A stretch of 35,231 nt of DNA from JBCCQL01 sp039414355 (GTDB lineage Bacteria > Planctomycetota > Planctomycetia > Pirellulales > Lacipirellulaceae), in the NCBI GenBank assembly GCA_039414355.1, contig JBCDJN010000048.1, forward strand, positions 1-35,231, given 5' to 3'. Position 1 is the first letter of the stretch, and each line of letters begins with the position of its first letter. The notes below the pieces were generated by a model that worked only from the letters and a program-made list of their open reading frames with translations, was not told the DNA's origin and made no database searches. Positions 7,739-16,265 of this stretch are shown here, piece by piece. Position numbers and translations under genes: made by a program.

Positions 7739-9922
7739 CTACCGCATGAACGTGCGGCTCCAGAAGCCCCGTTCCTTCGGCTCCTCGGCGGACTTCGCTT
7801 CGCCTGCCGGCTCGCCACGCTGCTGCGAGGGGTAGACGCCGCCGGAGGCTCGGAAGCGGTCGGCGTAGTCGGGCCGCAGGCGGCGGGGATTCGCCTCGGG
7901 GCGGCTGGCGGTCCGTTGAGGCCGGCTGGCGACGATGATCTCCGGCGAGCCATCAATCGGCGGCAGCCTCCGCGTCTTCCCACGCCACGCCAAGTCCGGT
8001 TGCTGCAGGGCGTCCGGCGTGGCCGACCCCGTTGGCACGCTCTCGGTGGGTGTTGGGATGGGCGCCATGCCGGCGGGGGACGGCGGCGGAATCGGGGCGC
8101 CGGTGGGCGCCACGATCACTTCCGTCGGTCCCGTTGTGCACTCGTTGCACACGCCGCCCAGCGCGTAGCCGTCGCAGCCGGGGTGGCATCCCTCGGCCTG
8201 CGGGATCGCCTCAAGCCGGCACCGCACCGTATCGGCCGTCGCGATGTCACGCGGCGAGAGCGGGTCCTGGGTGCTGACGATCACCGGCGTAAGGAACACC
8301 ACCAGTTCGCTCTCCTGCACCTCGGTATCGCGGCCGCGGAACAGGTGGCCGAGGAAGCGGACGTCCTTCAAGAACGGCACGCCGCGGAAGTCGCCCACGT
8401 CGGTCCGTTGACGCAGGCCGGCGATGACAAACGTCTGCCCGCTGGCTACGCGGACGCGGGTGTCGGCGGTGCGGCGGTCGATGATCGGCTGGTTGTCACC
8501 CGGCGTGAAACCGGTCAGCCGGCTGAACTCCGGGCGGACCAGCATGTCGATCGTTCCGTCGAGTGCGATCCGAGGCGTAACCTTCAGCGAGACGCCCGCG
8601 TCGCGGAAGGCGGTGGTGCCAATGTTGCCGCCGCCGGCGGTCTGCGTGAGCTGCTGGAAGGGGATTTCCGAGACGCTCTCAATGGACGCTTCGGTATTGT
8701 CCAGCACGGTGACGTTGGGCGACGCCAGCAGTCGGCTGTCGGCCGCTTCCTGCAGGGCGACCGCCACGGCCGAGAGGTTGAGGTTGCTGTTGAGCGTGAA
8801 GAAGCTGAAGGAACTGCCAACCGCGTCGTCGGCCGCCGGCACCGTCGTCACGGAGTTCAGCATGGTGCCGGTGCCCGTGGTGAGCGTGCCGGCGTCGAGC
8901 GAGTGAGCGGCGATCGACGGGCTCGAGTCGCCGCCGGAGAGGCTTTGCCAGTTGAGGCCGAGCGTCTCCTTGTCCTGCAGGCTTAGGTCGTAGATCAGCG
9001 CCCGGATGGCGACCTGCGGCCGCGGCCGGTCGATCCGCTCCAGCACGCTGGCGGCCATCTGCAGGTTCTCGGCTGTGTCGACCACCAGCAGTCGGTTCTC
9101 TTCTTCCATCGCGGCGACGCGACCCAGCGGGCTGAGCACCGTCTGCAGAACCGTCTGGGCGGCGGCAGCTTCCACGAAGTGGGTCTTCATGTACGCCACT
9201 TCCAGGCGCTGAGGTCCGATTGGCGTCGCGTTATCGCCGCGGTCATCGGCGGCGGGCGTAAGCGGCGCTTCGCCCCGCGCCCGGCGTGCCGCGTTGTCTA
9301 CCGACAGGATGAACTCGCGGATCATCTTCACGCGGTCCGGGAAATCGAGCACGAACACGCTCGAAGCGCTCGGCAGCGCGCGGATCTGGCCCTGCGGCGT
9401 CGAGAGCAGCTGGGCGCCGGAGACCACCTCGTTCACCTCGGCGGCGGCCACCGGGATGGTGGCGGACTCGAAGAACGGGTTCACCCGGCCGAGCTTCGCC
9501 AGGTCCGTCACGACCAAACTCTCGCCCACGGCGCGGTAGCCGTACCCGTTGCTGATGAGGATGGCGTCGAGGATTTCTTTGAGCGGGGCGTCTTTGAAGA
9601 CGCCGTTCACCGAGCCGGGCACTTCGGCCGCGACGATGTTGATCTTCCACAGCTCGCTGATGGTCATCAACGCTTCGCTGAGCGAATTGCCCTGCAGCGT
9701 GAGATCGCCGCGGCGGTTGAGGGCCTCGCCGAGCGGCAGCGACGCGGGCGCGTTGTCGGCGGAGGGCGCCGTGACCGCCTCGCCCACCATGGTCAGCCGC
9801 GACCTCTCAACGTCGGGCGCCTGGGCGCGCGACGTCGGGTTCGCCACGCAAACCAGCACGGCGGCGCCGAGCACCCAGGCGGCGGATCGGCAGCGCCTTC
9901 GCGTTGTCCCGTTGATAGTCAC
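7739..9922 (-). CDS. gspD: Type II secretion/type IV pilus secretin (GspD-like)
   Basis: A 727-residue outer-membrane secretin, the gated pore of the secretion system encoded upstream. It has a signal peptide (AAWVLGAAVLVCVANPTSRAQA), an STN/N0-like domain near residues 70-140 (LTLQGNSLSEALMTISELW ... AILISNGYGYR), and N-type domains at about 145-300. The secretin core runs at about 310-560, with VRVASGQTFVIAGLRQR and the signature VPFLKDVRFLGHLFR followed by ESELVVFLTPVIV. A C-terminal extension of about 165 residues is Pro-rich and carries a cluster of five cysteines. The start is GTG at 9922, with GGAGGG a few bases upstream. It is the last gene of the T2SS-like operon, whereas in classical T2SS operons gspD is near the front. 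Only 43 bases separate it from the GspM-like gene. Confidence 0.93.
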   Translation of the reverse strand: MTINGTTRRRCRSAAWVLGAAVLVCVANPTSRAQAPDVERSRLTMVGEAVTAPSADNAPASLPLGEALNRRGDLTLQGNSLSEALMTISELWKINIVAAEVPGSVNGVFKDAPLKEILDAILISNGYGYRAVGESLVVTDLAKLGRVNPFFESATIPVAAAEVNEVVSGAQLLSTPQGQIRALPSASSVFVLDFPDRVKMIREFILSVDNAARRARGEAPLTPAADDRGDNATPIGPQRLEVAYMKTHFVEAAAAQTVLQTVLSPLGRVAAMEEENRLLVVDTAENLQMAASVLERIDRPRPQVAIRALIYDLSLQDKETLGLNWQSLSGGDSSPSIAAHSLDAGTLTTGTGTMLNSVTTVPAADDAVGSSFSFFTLNSNLNLSAVAVALQEAADSRLLASPNVTVLDNTEASIESVSEIPFQQLTQTAGGGNIGTTAFRDAGVSLKVTPRIALDGTIDMLVRPEFSRLTGFTPGDNQPIIDRRTADTRVRVASGQTFVIAGLRQRTDVGDFRGVPFLKDVRFLGHLFRGRDTEVQESELVVFLTPVIVSTQDPLSPRDIATADTVRCRLEAIPQAEGCHPGCDGYALGGVCNECTTGPTEVIVAPTGAPIPPPSPAGMAPIPTPTESVPTGSATPDALQQPDLAWRGKTRRLPPIDGSPEIIVASRPQRTASRPEANPRRLRPDYADRFRASGGVYPSQQRGEPAGEAKSAEEPKERGFWSRTFMR

Positions 9923-9965
9923 ACGCCCTCCGTGGCGCGATTGACATGCGATCTTGTCTAGCCGC

Positions 9966-10595
9966 TCAAGCGGAGCCTCGTGCCCGCTCCAAGGCGAAGC
10001 ACCACAGCTCCAGCTCCATCTGCACTTCCCTGCCGTCTTGCCGCGTTGGCCGCATCTCCAACCCGCTCGCGTGAACTAGCATGCCGTCCGACTCAATCCT
10101 CGCCAGCAGGTCCCGCACCTCGCCAATGCTGCCGGTCACCGAGAGGCTCACCGGCCGGGTCTCCAGGGCGAAGGGCGTGTCCTTGCCGGCTGTGTTGTCC
10201 TTGGGGTCGGCCAGCGGCCAGTCGTTCTCTCTCCACCGTCGCGTCCGCACGGCGCCCAGGCTGATCCGCCGCACGGTGCAGCCGGACTCCCGGACCATGT
10301 TGACCAGCGTGTTCCGCCAACGCGGCACGGCGTCTGCCCGGAGCGTTCGGCTTTCAAGCGCTTCCCGTTGAGCCGTGGTCGCGGTAACCCGCTCGCGAAG
10401 GCCCGCCAGTAGCTCGGCCGTCTGGCCGGCTTCGACGAGTTGCTCCGCTTTTTCGTCTTGTTCGGCACGCAGGTCCAAATACTGATCGACTTGCGGCAAG
10501 ACGGTTACAAGAGCGGCAACGAGGGTTGCGCCTATAACGATTAGCGTGCGGTGACGGCTCTCGCAGAACCGGTCGATGAGCTCGTTGTGGTTCAT
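9966..10595 (-). CDS. GspM/PilO-like inner-membrane assembly protein
   Basis: A 209-residue bitopic protein. A short cytoplasmic N-terminus is followed by one membrane helix at about residues 19-36 (TLIVIGATLVAALVTVL), a predicted coiled coil (about 40-85, Leu/Glu/Ala-rich) and a C-terminal ferredoxin-like domain with VSLSVTGSIGEVRDLLARIE. This is the PilO/GspM architecture, which links the cytoplasmic ATPase platform to the periplasmic part of the machine. The N-terminus MNHNELIDRFCESRHR is usual for such proteins. Its ATG at 10595 overlaps the stop of the GspL-like gene (ATGA), in keeping with the fixed L-M pairing in these systems. Sequence identity is low in this family, so the call rests on architecture and position. 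Confidence 0.75.
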   Translation of the reverse strand: MNHNELIDRFCESRHRTLIVIGATLVAALVTVLPQVDQYLDLRAEQDEKAEQLVEAGQTAELLAGLRERVTATTAQREALESRTLRADAVPRWRNTLVNMVRESGCTVRRISLGAVRTRRWRENDWPLADPKDNTAGKDTPFALETRPVSLSVTGSIGEVRDLLARIESDGMLVHASGLEMRPTRQDGREVQMELELWCFALERARGSA

Positions 10596-12160
10596 GGGGT
10601 CGCCTGGTTGGGGGAGGCGCCGGCTTTTTCTGCTAGCACGAGCTTCACCTCGAAGCTGGTGGCCGGGCCCTGCCGGGTGGAGGCAAGGCCCGTTCCTTCA
10701 AGGGCTACCTGCGAAAACCGCGGCGCCTGGTCCAGGTACCGCACCACGTCGTACACGCCGCTCTCGCTGTAGCTGAAGCCGGCAACACGCACTTGGTCTT
10801 CGTCGCCCAGACTGAAGCGGTCGAGCCAGACGTCGTCCGGCAGGCAGCCGCTGACTTGTGAGATGACGCTGATCAGGTCGGCCTGTGGAACGCTCTCGGC
10901 AAGCCGCTCAAGGCGTTTGAGTTTGTCCGAGTCTGCGACCAACCGCAGGCGAAGCCGATCGTGCTCCAGCTTGGCGGGCCGGAGCTCGTCTAGCTGGGCC
11001 TGCAGCACGGCGGTCTTCCCGCCCACGTAGTGGTTGTATCCCGCCATCCCGGCCGCCAGCAGCATCACCGCCACCAGCGGCGCCGCGGCGCGGAGCAGGA
11101 TGGGCCGGATGTGCTTGCGGCTTTCGGCGATCCAGCGTTCGATGAGGTTGGGCGCCGGCGTGTCGGGCGCGGCGTCAATCTCCCGCATCGCGCGGCCGAG
11201 CAGCAGGGCGTGCTCGGGTCCTAGTCGGTCCGGCGCGCGGTTCCACGCGGTGCGGGCGGACTCCGTGTCGAGCACGCTCGCGCGGTAGTCGCTGCCGGCG
11301 TTGAACTCGGCGGCGGCGGCTTCGACCCGGTCGACCTGGCCGGTCAAGTAAACCGTGTCGAGCTTTAGCTTGAAGTCCATGAGCTGCCGCTGACAGAAGC
11401 GTTGCAGCCGGGCGTGGTGCTGGCGGAGCACGCTGGTCACCTTGGCGCCCGGGGCCCCCGCGCCGGGGCGGTAGTCCAGCAGCAGCACACCGCGGTGCGA
11501 AACGGCGATGTCGAACCCGTCGCCGTCGAACTGCACAATCATCACCGGCTTCTCATCGCCCGGGTGCAAGGCCCCGTGCACGCGGGCGGCGGCAATCGCC
11601 TCGGCTTCTACGTGCACCAGTTCCAGCCCGGCGTTCTCGACAACCTGAAGCAGTTGCTCGACGGTCTCCTGCCTCGCCACCGACACCACGGCGCGCTCGT
11701 GGCGAGCGTCGAGGTTCTGGCGGCTGATGGCGATGGTCTTCGGCCCCGCGCCCAGCGAGAGGTACATCTGGCAGCGGTCGTCAATCTCGTCGAGCGCCGT
11801 CCGGACTTCGGCGGTAGGCCCCGCCGCGACGCGTGTCACGCAGAGGTCGCTGCCGAGGACCATCGACGTGGCGGCGCCGCTCAGCCGTTCCTTCGAAACG
11901 ACCTGCTTGAGCGTGCTCGCGAGCGCCTCGAAGGCCTGCTGGGAAGGCAGTCGCGTGTCGGGCTCCGCCCAGCACACCGAGGTGACGTGCAGCACCTCGG
12001 CCTCGCCGTGGGCGTCCCGTACCGTAAGCGCAACATGGAGCTCGGTCCGCGAGAGATGAATCACCACACGCCGGCCGTCGCCGCCGCGTCGGCGCTCACC
12101 GCCGGTGCGTCGCTCCTCGCTCTTGCGTCGTTCTTCGACGGTTGGGCTGGCGGTTGTCAT
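10592..12160 (-). CDS. GspL-like protein (PilM-PilN fused in one chain)
   Basis: A 522-residue protein of the inner-membrane platform. After a very charged N-terminus (residues about 6-35, repeats of EERR and GGERRRGG) comes an actin-like PilM/GspL cytoplasmic domain at about 30-300 (VVIHLSRTELHVAL, MIVQFDGDGFDIAVSH). A membrane helix follows at about 350-372 (LLRAAAPLVAVMLLAAGMAGY), then a coiled coil with many Leu/Arg and a PilN-like periplasmic ferredoxin fold (LPDDVWLDRFSL ... VRVAGFSYSESGVYDVVRYL). This domain order is that of GspL, or of PilM and PilN joined. ATG at 12160 is preferred over the TTG at 12181. It lies 64 bases downstream of the PilX/GspK-like gene and overlaps the GspM-like gene. 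Confidence 0.85.
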   Translation of the reverse strand: MTTASPTVEERRKSEERRTGGERRRGGDGRRVVIHLSRTELHVALTVRDAHGEAEVLHVTSVCWAEPDTRLPSQQAFEALASTLKQVVSKERLSGAATSMVLGSDLCVTRVAAGPTAEVRTALDEIDDRCQMYLSLGAGPKTIAISRQNLDARHERAVVSVARQETVEQLLQVVENAGLELVHVEAEAIAAARVHGALHPGDEKPVMIVQFDGDGFDIAVSHRGVLLLDYRPGAGAPGAKVTSVLRQHHARLQRFCQRQLMDFKLKLDTVYLTGQVDRVEAAAAEFNAGSDYRASVLDTESARTAWNRAPDRLGPEHALLLGRAMREIDAAPDTPAPNLIERWIAESRKHIRPILLRAAAPLVAVMLLAAGMAGYNHYVGGKTAVLQAQLDELRPAKLEHDRLRLRLVADSDKLKRLERLAESVPQADLISVISQVSGCLPDDVWLDRFSLGDEDQVRVAGFSYSESGVYDVVRYLDQAPRFSQVALEGTGLASTRQGPATSFEVKLVLAEKAGASPNQATP

Positions 12161-12224
12161 GAATCTGCTTGTCGGGGCCAATCGATGGAGAGTGTTCGTA
12201 CGCGTCGGCTTCGGGACGCGGCTG

Positions 12225-12626
12225 CTAGAACTGGATGGTTGCTTCCACGGTCCGAGTAGCGCCGCCGGAGACGCCTATCGACGTGATGACCACTTGGCTG
12301 GTGAGCCCGTCCGCAACGGTGGCTTGATAGGTGTCGTCAGCGGGGTAGCCGGCGTCGCCCGCCGTGCCACGCCAGGTCTCATCGGCTTCGAGTTCGGCGC
12401 AGGCGTGGTGCACACCGGCGCTGGCCAGGTACAACGCCCGCTCATAGTCGGCCACGTTGCGCGCCACCGCCAACTGCGAAACCTCGGTGCTCAGCACGTT
12501 GAGCACCATGGAACTCACCATGAAGATGATGAACATCACAATCATCAACGCGGCTCCGCGACGACGCGATCGTCGGCCGGCGGGACGGCAGCGTTTTGGC
12601 CGTGCATGTTGTGGTGTCGTTACCAT
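12225..12626 (-). CDS. Short PilX/GspK-like minor pilin assembly protein
   Basis: A 133-residue protein with a basic N-terminus (RPAGRRSRRRGAALMIVMF), then a single hydrophobic helix at about residues 26-44 that is Met/Ile-rich. The following segment, ALYLASAGVHHACAELEAD, is typical of PilX/GspK N-terminal regions (YRALYAAEAGL-type). It is far shorter than GspK, which is usually around 300 residues with a large globular domain. This copy therefore has only the helix plus a small beta domain. The RRRGAAL sequence before the helix is the usual type of prepilin-peptidase site for this family. Its start overlaps the end of the GspJ-like gene by 7 bases. It would belong to the pseudopilus tip complex. 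Confidence 0.75.
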   Translation of the reverse strand: MVTTPQHARPKRCRPAGRRSRRRGAALMIVMFIIFMVSSMVLNVLSTEVSQLAVARNVADYERALYLASAGVHHACAELEADETWRGTAGDAGYPADDTYQATVADGLTSQVVITSIGVSGGATRTVEATIQF

Positions 12627-13144
12627 GAGCGCACCCAGCAGCAGCAGGTAACGGTCCGCGTCTGGCCGCCGCCACGCGGCAGCGTCACCTTGGCGGTCAC
12701 CTTGACCATCTGCACCTCGGTGGGCGCGCCGGCGAGGGTGGCTCCGTCGGCCTCGTAGCCGGCGAAGGACAGCTCATCGATGCCTTCTGCCAGGAGCGCG
12801 CCGGCGGCGTTGTACTCAACGATGCCGTCGGCCGTGCCGGTGTGGGCCCACGAGTTGACGTTGCCGTCGATGTCCAGCAGTTCGAGCTTGCCGGCCGTGT
12901 TCGAGGAGGCGGTGATCGAGACCACCGATTCCGCCTGCCGGACGGCACGAGAGATATGCCGAACCACCGCCTCGGCGGAAGCCGACTGCACGAGGTCGCC
13001 CTCGTGCGCTAGCCACGCCGCGTGGCTGGTGCGGATGACGATCATCGACCCCGCCATCAGCGACGCGGTCAACGCCGCGGCTGCGGTGAGTTCGAGCAGC
13101 GAGAAGCCCCGCCGCGTTCGTCTATGGGGTGGCGATGGACTCAT
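12620..13144 (-). CDS. GspJ-like pseudopilin
   Basis: A 174-residue protein with a type III prepilin signal, RRTRRGFSLLELTAAAALTASLMAG: cleavage after Gly, Phe at mature +1 and Glu at +5. The helix is followed by a globular part with a beta-rich pattern and IDELSFAGYEADG ... VQMVKVTAKVTLP, a GspJ-type region. The C-terminus TCCCWVRSW has three adjacent Cys and is unusual. The frame is open to 13240, but the ATG at 13144 places the prepilin leader at the normal length. It overlaps the GspI-like gene by 23 bases. Assignment as J rather than another minor pseudopilin is from position in the H-I-J-K order and size. Confidence 0.8.
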   Translation of the reverse strand: MSPSPPHRRTRRGFSLLELTAAAALTASLMAGSMIVIRTSHAAWLAHEGDLVQSASAEAVVRHISRAVRQAESVVSITASSNTAGKLELLDIDGNVNSWAHTGTADGIVEYNAAGALLAEGIDELSFAGYEADGATLAGAPTEVQMVKVTAKVTLPRGGGQTRTVTCCCWVRSW

Positions 13145-13571
13145 ACGAAGCGAATTTGCCGATCTTGGTTCGCAGGCTGCAGCTCTTCTCGTCGGCGTCC
13201 TGAGCGTCGTCGGCGTCTTCGTCCCAGTAGGTGGTGACACGGATGTGCATCAAACGGTCTTCGATCCCGCCGTCGATTGTCTGGTCGCTACGCGAGACCG
13301 TGTATCGCAGATTGGCGTGGCCGTCCGTGGCGAAGTCGCCCTCGGCGACCCCGGTGGCCCAGGTCGAGGCGACCAGCGCCAGGTGCTGCTCCAGCGTTGA
13401 TATCGCGTAGTTGGTTAGTAGCATCCGCCGATCGGTCTCAAGGCTCAGCTCCATCGAATCCCGCACCAACGCCAGCGCCGGCACGAGGGTTCCGCCGACC
13501 AGCGCAACCGCAAACACCAGCTCCAGCAGCGTGTAGCCCGCCGGCGAGGGTTGCCTTGGTGGGGATGACAT
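13122..13571 (-). CDS. GspI-like pseudopilin
   Basis: A 149-residue prepilin-like protein with the processing site PSPAGYTLLELVFAVALVGGTLVPALALV: cleavage after Gly, Tyr at +1 and Glu at +5. The soluble domain is about 110 residues, with NYAISTLEQHLALVAS as an amphipathic helix and an acidic DEDADDAQDADEK segment. The size and place between H- and J-like genes fit GspI, which primes the pseudopilus tip with J and K. The ATG at 13571 gives a short leader of about 12 residues, as expected. No ribosome binding site is obvious. A gap of about 100 bases separates it from the GspH-like gene, with no feature noted in the gap. Confidence 0.8.
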   Translation of the reverse strand: MSSPPRQPSPAGYTLLELVFAVALVGGTLVPALALVRDSMELSLETDRRMLLTNYAISTLEQHLALVASTWATGVAEGDFATDGHANLRYTVSRSDQTIDGGIEDRLMHIRVTTYWDEDADDAQDADEKSCSLRTKIGKFASYESIATP

Positions 13572-13672
13572 TGCGTGCGCCGCGGGGTACGGAATGCGCG
13601 GATAGCCACAGAAGCGTAGCTCACAGAGCGACGCGGGGCCCCGGTCGAACGCGGGCGCGTTGGAGCAGGCCG

Positions 13673-14179
13673 CTAAGGCTGAGCCACCTTGTCGACCGTG
13701 GTTGAGCCCGTGGCGTGATAGACGGTCAGCAGCCAGTAGAAGTGCACGCCGTCCACGCGGATTACGCTGCTTGTGCCGCTGGTCGTCAGCGCGCCGCTAA
13801 AGTCGTAGGTCCACACGTCGGTTGAGGTGGTCACCGTCGACCCACCGGGGACCGTGACGGTTTCGTCCACTTGCGTGTCACCACTAGCGCCATCGCGGAA
13901 AACCGCGTAGCTGGCGACAACGCCGCTGTCGCGGGTGAACTGCAGGTAGTGGTCGTCGCCGTTGGCGATCGCCCTCCGGCGGCTTTGTGCCAAGTCCAGG
14001 GCGAGACGGCGGACAAAACCTTCGCTGTCAGCCGACTCCAGGGCGGTAAAACCCACCCGCGGCGCGGCCATCGCTGCCAGGAGACCGATCAGAAACAACG
14101 CGGCGAACATCTCGGCCAACGAAAAAGCACGCCGCGCTTCGGCGCGGCGTGCTCTTCGGTGATCGCGTTGGCGGACCAT
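13673..14179 (-). CDS. GspH/FimT-like pseudopilin
   Basis: A 168-residue protein with a prepilin-like signal ARRAFSLAEMFAALFLIGLLAAMAAPRV. In place of the usual Gly before the cleavage site there is an Ala (R-A-F-S-L), with Glu at +5 kept, and the helix ends in the APRV of GspG/H proteins. The mature part has RRLALDLAQSRRRAIANGDDHYLQF, which matches the helix and first strand of GspH/FimT family domains. The role would be a minor pseudopilin between the major subunit and the tip. Gly to Ala at -1 is tolerated by some prepilin peptidases, but it makes processing less certain. It lies 25 bases after the GspG-like gene. Confidence 0.82.
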   Translation of the reverse strand: MVRQRDHRRARRAEARRAFSLAEMFAALFLIGLLAAMAAPRVGFTALESADSEGFVRRLALDLAQSRRRAIANGDDHYLQFTRDSGVVASYAVFRDGASGDTQVDETVTVPGGSTVTTSTDVWTYDFSGALTTSGTSSVIRVDGVHFYWLLTVYHATGSTTVDKVAQP

Positions 14180-14204
14180 GGCGCCCCGATGCCTTGGACG
14201 CCAA

Positions 14205-14528
14205 TCAGTCGGCGACCCGATGGTTGGTGGTGTTCAGCGAGTAGGCGCTGCCATCGGTCGGGTCGGTAGGAATGCCTTCCGGGAAGTAGTTCGTGTTGTT
14301 GGCGATGACGCCCAGGTTGGCGGGCCAGTCACCCTCTTCGATGAAGTATCGCTCCAGGGCGGCGTTGATCGTGGCGCGGTTGTGCGCGTCGACCTTCGAC
14401 TTGGCGTTGGAGGTGGATAGGGAGACGCGCGGCACGATGATCGCCGCGATGATCCCCAGGATGGTGACCACCGCCAGCAACTCCATCAATGAGAAACCGG
14501 TGCGACGACGTGTGCTTCGCTTCATCAT
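14205..14528 (-). CDS. gspG: Major pseudopilin, GspG-like
   Basis: A 107-residue prepilin that forms the body of the pseudopilus. The leader MMKRSTRRRTG is followed by FSLMELLAVVTILGIIAAIIVPRV, with cleavage after Gly, Phe +1 and Glu +5, and the canonical GspG helix. The soluble domain is very short, with INAALERYFIEEGDWPANL and YFPEGIPTDPTDGSAYSLN, the latter like the calcium-loop region of GspG. Two adjacent ATGs exist (14528 and 14525). The strong GAGGAGG 5-8 bases upstream serves both. The frame runs upstream to 14897 but the extra residues are not pilin-like. A 170-base leader precedes it, unlike the tight spacing of the rest, so it may have its own promoter. Confidence 0.88.
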   Translation of the reverse strand: MMKRSTRRRTGFSLMELLAVVTILGIIAAIIVPRVSLSTSNAKSKVDAHNRATINAALERYFIEEGDWPANLGVIANNTNYFPEGIPTDPTDGSAYSLNTTNHRVAD

Positions 14529-14698
14529 GGGGTCCTCCTCGCGGCGCCGTTTCTGGGCGCTAGGAATAATTCGTTGTGAGGCTCGGGGCCGGGGCATGTG
14601 ACCACATCTATTGCGGCCAACTGACGTTTCATCGAAATGTAGGTTACGCATGGCGCTTGTCTGGCGACTTGTGAGTTTTTTTCCCCTAGAGCCGTGGC
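14529..14698 (-). promoter_or_regulatory. 170-base leader ahead of the GspG-like pilin
   Basis: This gap is the longest inside the operon. It has a run of seven A on the minus strand near 14680, an AT-rich AACGAATTATTCCTA stretch about 50 bases before the pilin ATG, and a strong GAGGAGG ribosome binding site. A separate promoter for the abundant subunit is plausible. No confident -10/-35 pair was identified. Confidence 0.3.
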
Positions 14699-15028
14699 CT
14701 AATGGTCGTGTCCGGTTACGCGGCCAGTCGACGCGTCGATTGTGTACGCTCCGCCCCCTGCGGGGCAGGTTGGAAGGCCCGCAGGGAAGTATCCCGTGTC
14801 GGAGCCGATGTCTCCGAGACTGGTTGCTGGCAAGGCGCCCTTGTCCCGCAGCCAGAGCTGCACCTGGGCCTCGATGACGCCTTTCTGCATCTGGCACGCC
14901 GCGCCGTCGCCTGCGTCTTGGTGCAGGCCGACGTGCGGAAGCACCGCCGCCGCGGTGACGCCAATCACAGCCAGGACGCCTAGCAGCTCCATGAGCGTAT
15001 AACCGTTACGACGGTAAACAATCGTCAT
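14699..15028 (-). CDS. Second GspG-like pilin with a cysteine pair
   Basis: A 109-residue prepilin-like protein, MTIVYRRNGYTLMELLGVLAVIGVTAAAVLPHVGL: cleavage after Gly, Tyr at +1, Glu at +5. The short soluble region parallels its neighbour (LWLRDKGALPATSLGDIG ... YFPAGLPTCPAGGGAYTID) but is acidic, and it carries two cysteines (ACQM and PTCPAG) able to form a disulfide. It appears to be a diverged duplicate of the GspG-like gene. The ATG at 15028 is preferred over the GTG at 15040, since AAAGGG lies a few bases before the ATG. It follows the GspF gene by 39 bases. It could be an alternative major subunit or a minor one. Confidence 0.82.
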   Translation of the reverse strand: MTIVYRRNGYTLMELLGVLAVIGVTAAAVLPHVGLHQDAGDGAACQMQKGVIEAQVQLWLRDKGALPATSLGDIGSDTGYFPAGLPTCPAGGGAYTIDASTGRVTGHDH

Positions 15029-15067
15029 GGCCCTTTGCACCGTTAGGATTTGATCGACGGGCTGCGG

Positions 15068-16237
15068 CTACGCACCTACCGTATTGATCATGTCAAACAT
15101 CGGCAGGTAGATGGCGAGCAGGATGATCGCCACAGCCAACGCCATGCCGGCGGTGAGCACCGGTTCGATGATGCCAACAAAAATGTTCGCTCGGCGTTCG
15201 ACCTCCTCACCCAGGTGGGTGCGGATGTTGCGGGTCGCCTTGGCGAGGTTGCCCGTTTGCTCTCCGACGATGACGAGCTGGCTGACAATCGGCGGGAACA
15301 GATTCCCCATCCGCTCAATTTCACGACTGAACCGCTCGCCGCGGTTGACCGCGGCATTCAGGTCGCGGGCGTTCTTCTTGACGACGCGGTTGCCAACGGA
15401 GTCGCCGGCTTCGGCGAGCGCCTCGGCCAGCGTAAACCCGGCTTCCATGAGGTTGCCGAGCACCTCCATGAACTCAAGCACCGCGATGTCGCGAAGCCAA
15501 TCGCCAATGAGCGGGAGCTTGAGCAGCTGGCCGTCGATCTTGTGCGCAATCGATGGCTGGTTACGGAGCTGCTTGATCGCCACCGCGGCCACCACAAGGC
15601 CGCCGACGATGAACAACCCGTAGCTTTGTGCGACGGACCCAATCGTAATAAGCGTTTGGGTGATGCCGGGTAGGGGAACCTTGGCCGACTTGTACGTCTC
15701 CTCAAACACGGGAATGACATACGTGAGCAGGAAGGTAATAACCCCTCCGCCGACCACCGAGAGCATCGCTGGGTAGGCGAGCTTCTTGATAATGGTCTCC
15801 CGGAGCTTGCCTGCTTTTTCGCGCTGAGTCGCGATGTTGTCGAGTGTCGCCGAGAGCGTTCCAGCGCGTTCACCGACGCGGATCTGGTTAACGGTTATGA
15901 CGTCGAAGACCGCAGGGTATTTGGCACACGCTGCGCTGAACAGGGCGCCGGATTCCAGTTCCCGCCGGATTCCTAGCAGCACGCGGCGACAGCGTTCAAG
16001 CGCCTTCTCGTCGGCTAGCGCACCGAGCGCCTTGGGCAGTGAGACGCCGTTGTCGATCAGCGTGGCGAGGTTTCGGAAGACAAACGTGATGTCTTTCTTG
16101 GTAACCTTCCCGCCGCCGCTGCCGAGGGTGAGGCCGAGGAACTTCTTTGGCTCGTCGTCGTGCGCTTTGGTCTTCTTGGCTCCCGGCTTGTCGGCGCCAA
16201 GTGGTCGCATCGCCGCTTTCTTCTTTGATGCCCTCAT
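15068..16237 (-). CDS. gspF: GspF/PilC-like inner-membrane platform protein
   Basis: A 389-residue polytopic protein around which the assembly ATPase works. A Lys-rich N-terminus (about 1-35) is followed by two tandem T2SSF domains. The first has FVFRNLATLIDNGVSLPKAL and VNQIRVGERAGTLSATLDNIA. The second has FMEVLGNLMEAGFTLAEALAEAGDSVGN and QLVIVGEQTGNLAKATRNI. Each repeat carries the conserved (I/V)xxGExxG(N/T)L pattern. Membrane helices lie at about residues 150-172, 200-220 and 360-382. The length is near the family norm of about 400. It lies 28 bases after GspE. The N-terminal extension is longer and more basic than usual and may contact the ATPase. Confidence 0.93.
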   Translation of the reverse strand: MRASKKKAAMRPLGADKPGAKKTKAHDDEPKKFLGLTLGSGGGKVTKKDITFVFRNLATLIDNGVSLPKALGALADEKALERCRRVLLGIRRELESGALFSAACAKYPAVFDVITVNQIRVGERAGTLSATLDNIATQREKAGKLRETIIKKLAYPAMLSVVGGGVITFLLTYVIPVFEETYKSAKVPLPGITQTLITIGSVAQSYGLFIVGGLVVAAVAIKQLRNQPSIAHKIDGQLLKLPLIGDWLRDIAVLEFMEVLGNLMEAGFTLAEALAEAGDSVGNRVVKKNARDLNAAVNRGERFSREIERMGNLFPPIVSQLVIVGEQTGNLAKATRNIRTHLGEEVERRANIFVGIIEPVLTAGMALAVAIILLAIYLPMFDMINTVGA

Positions 16238-16265
16238 GATGGCGTGGCTCCGCTAGGCCCGGGCT

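Noticed and set aside
7721..8986. Plus-strand open frame of 421 codons opposite the secretin gene
   Set aside because: Shadow of a strongly supported secretin; composition is typical of antisense frames in GC-rich DNA.
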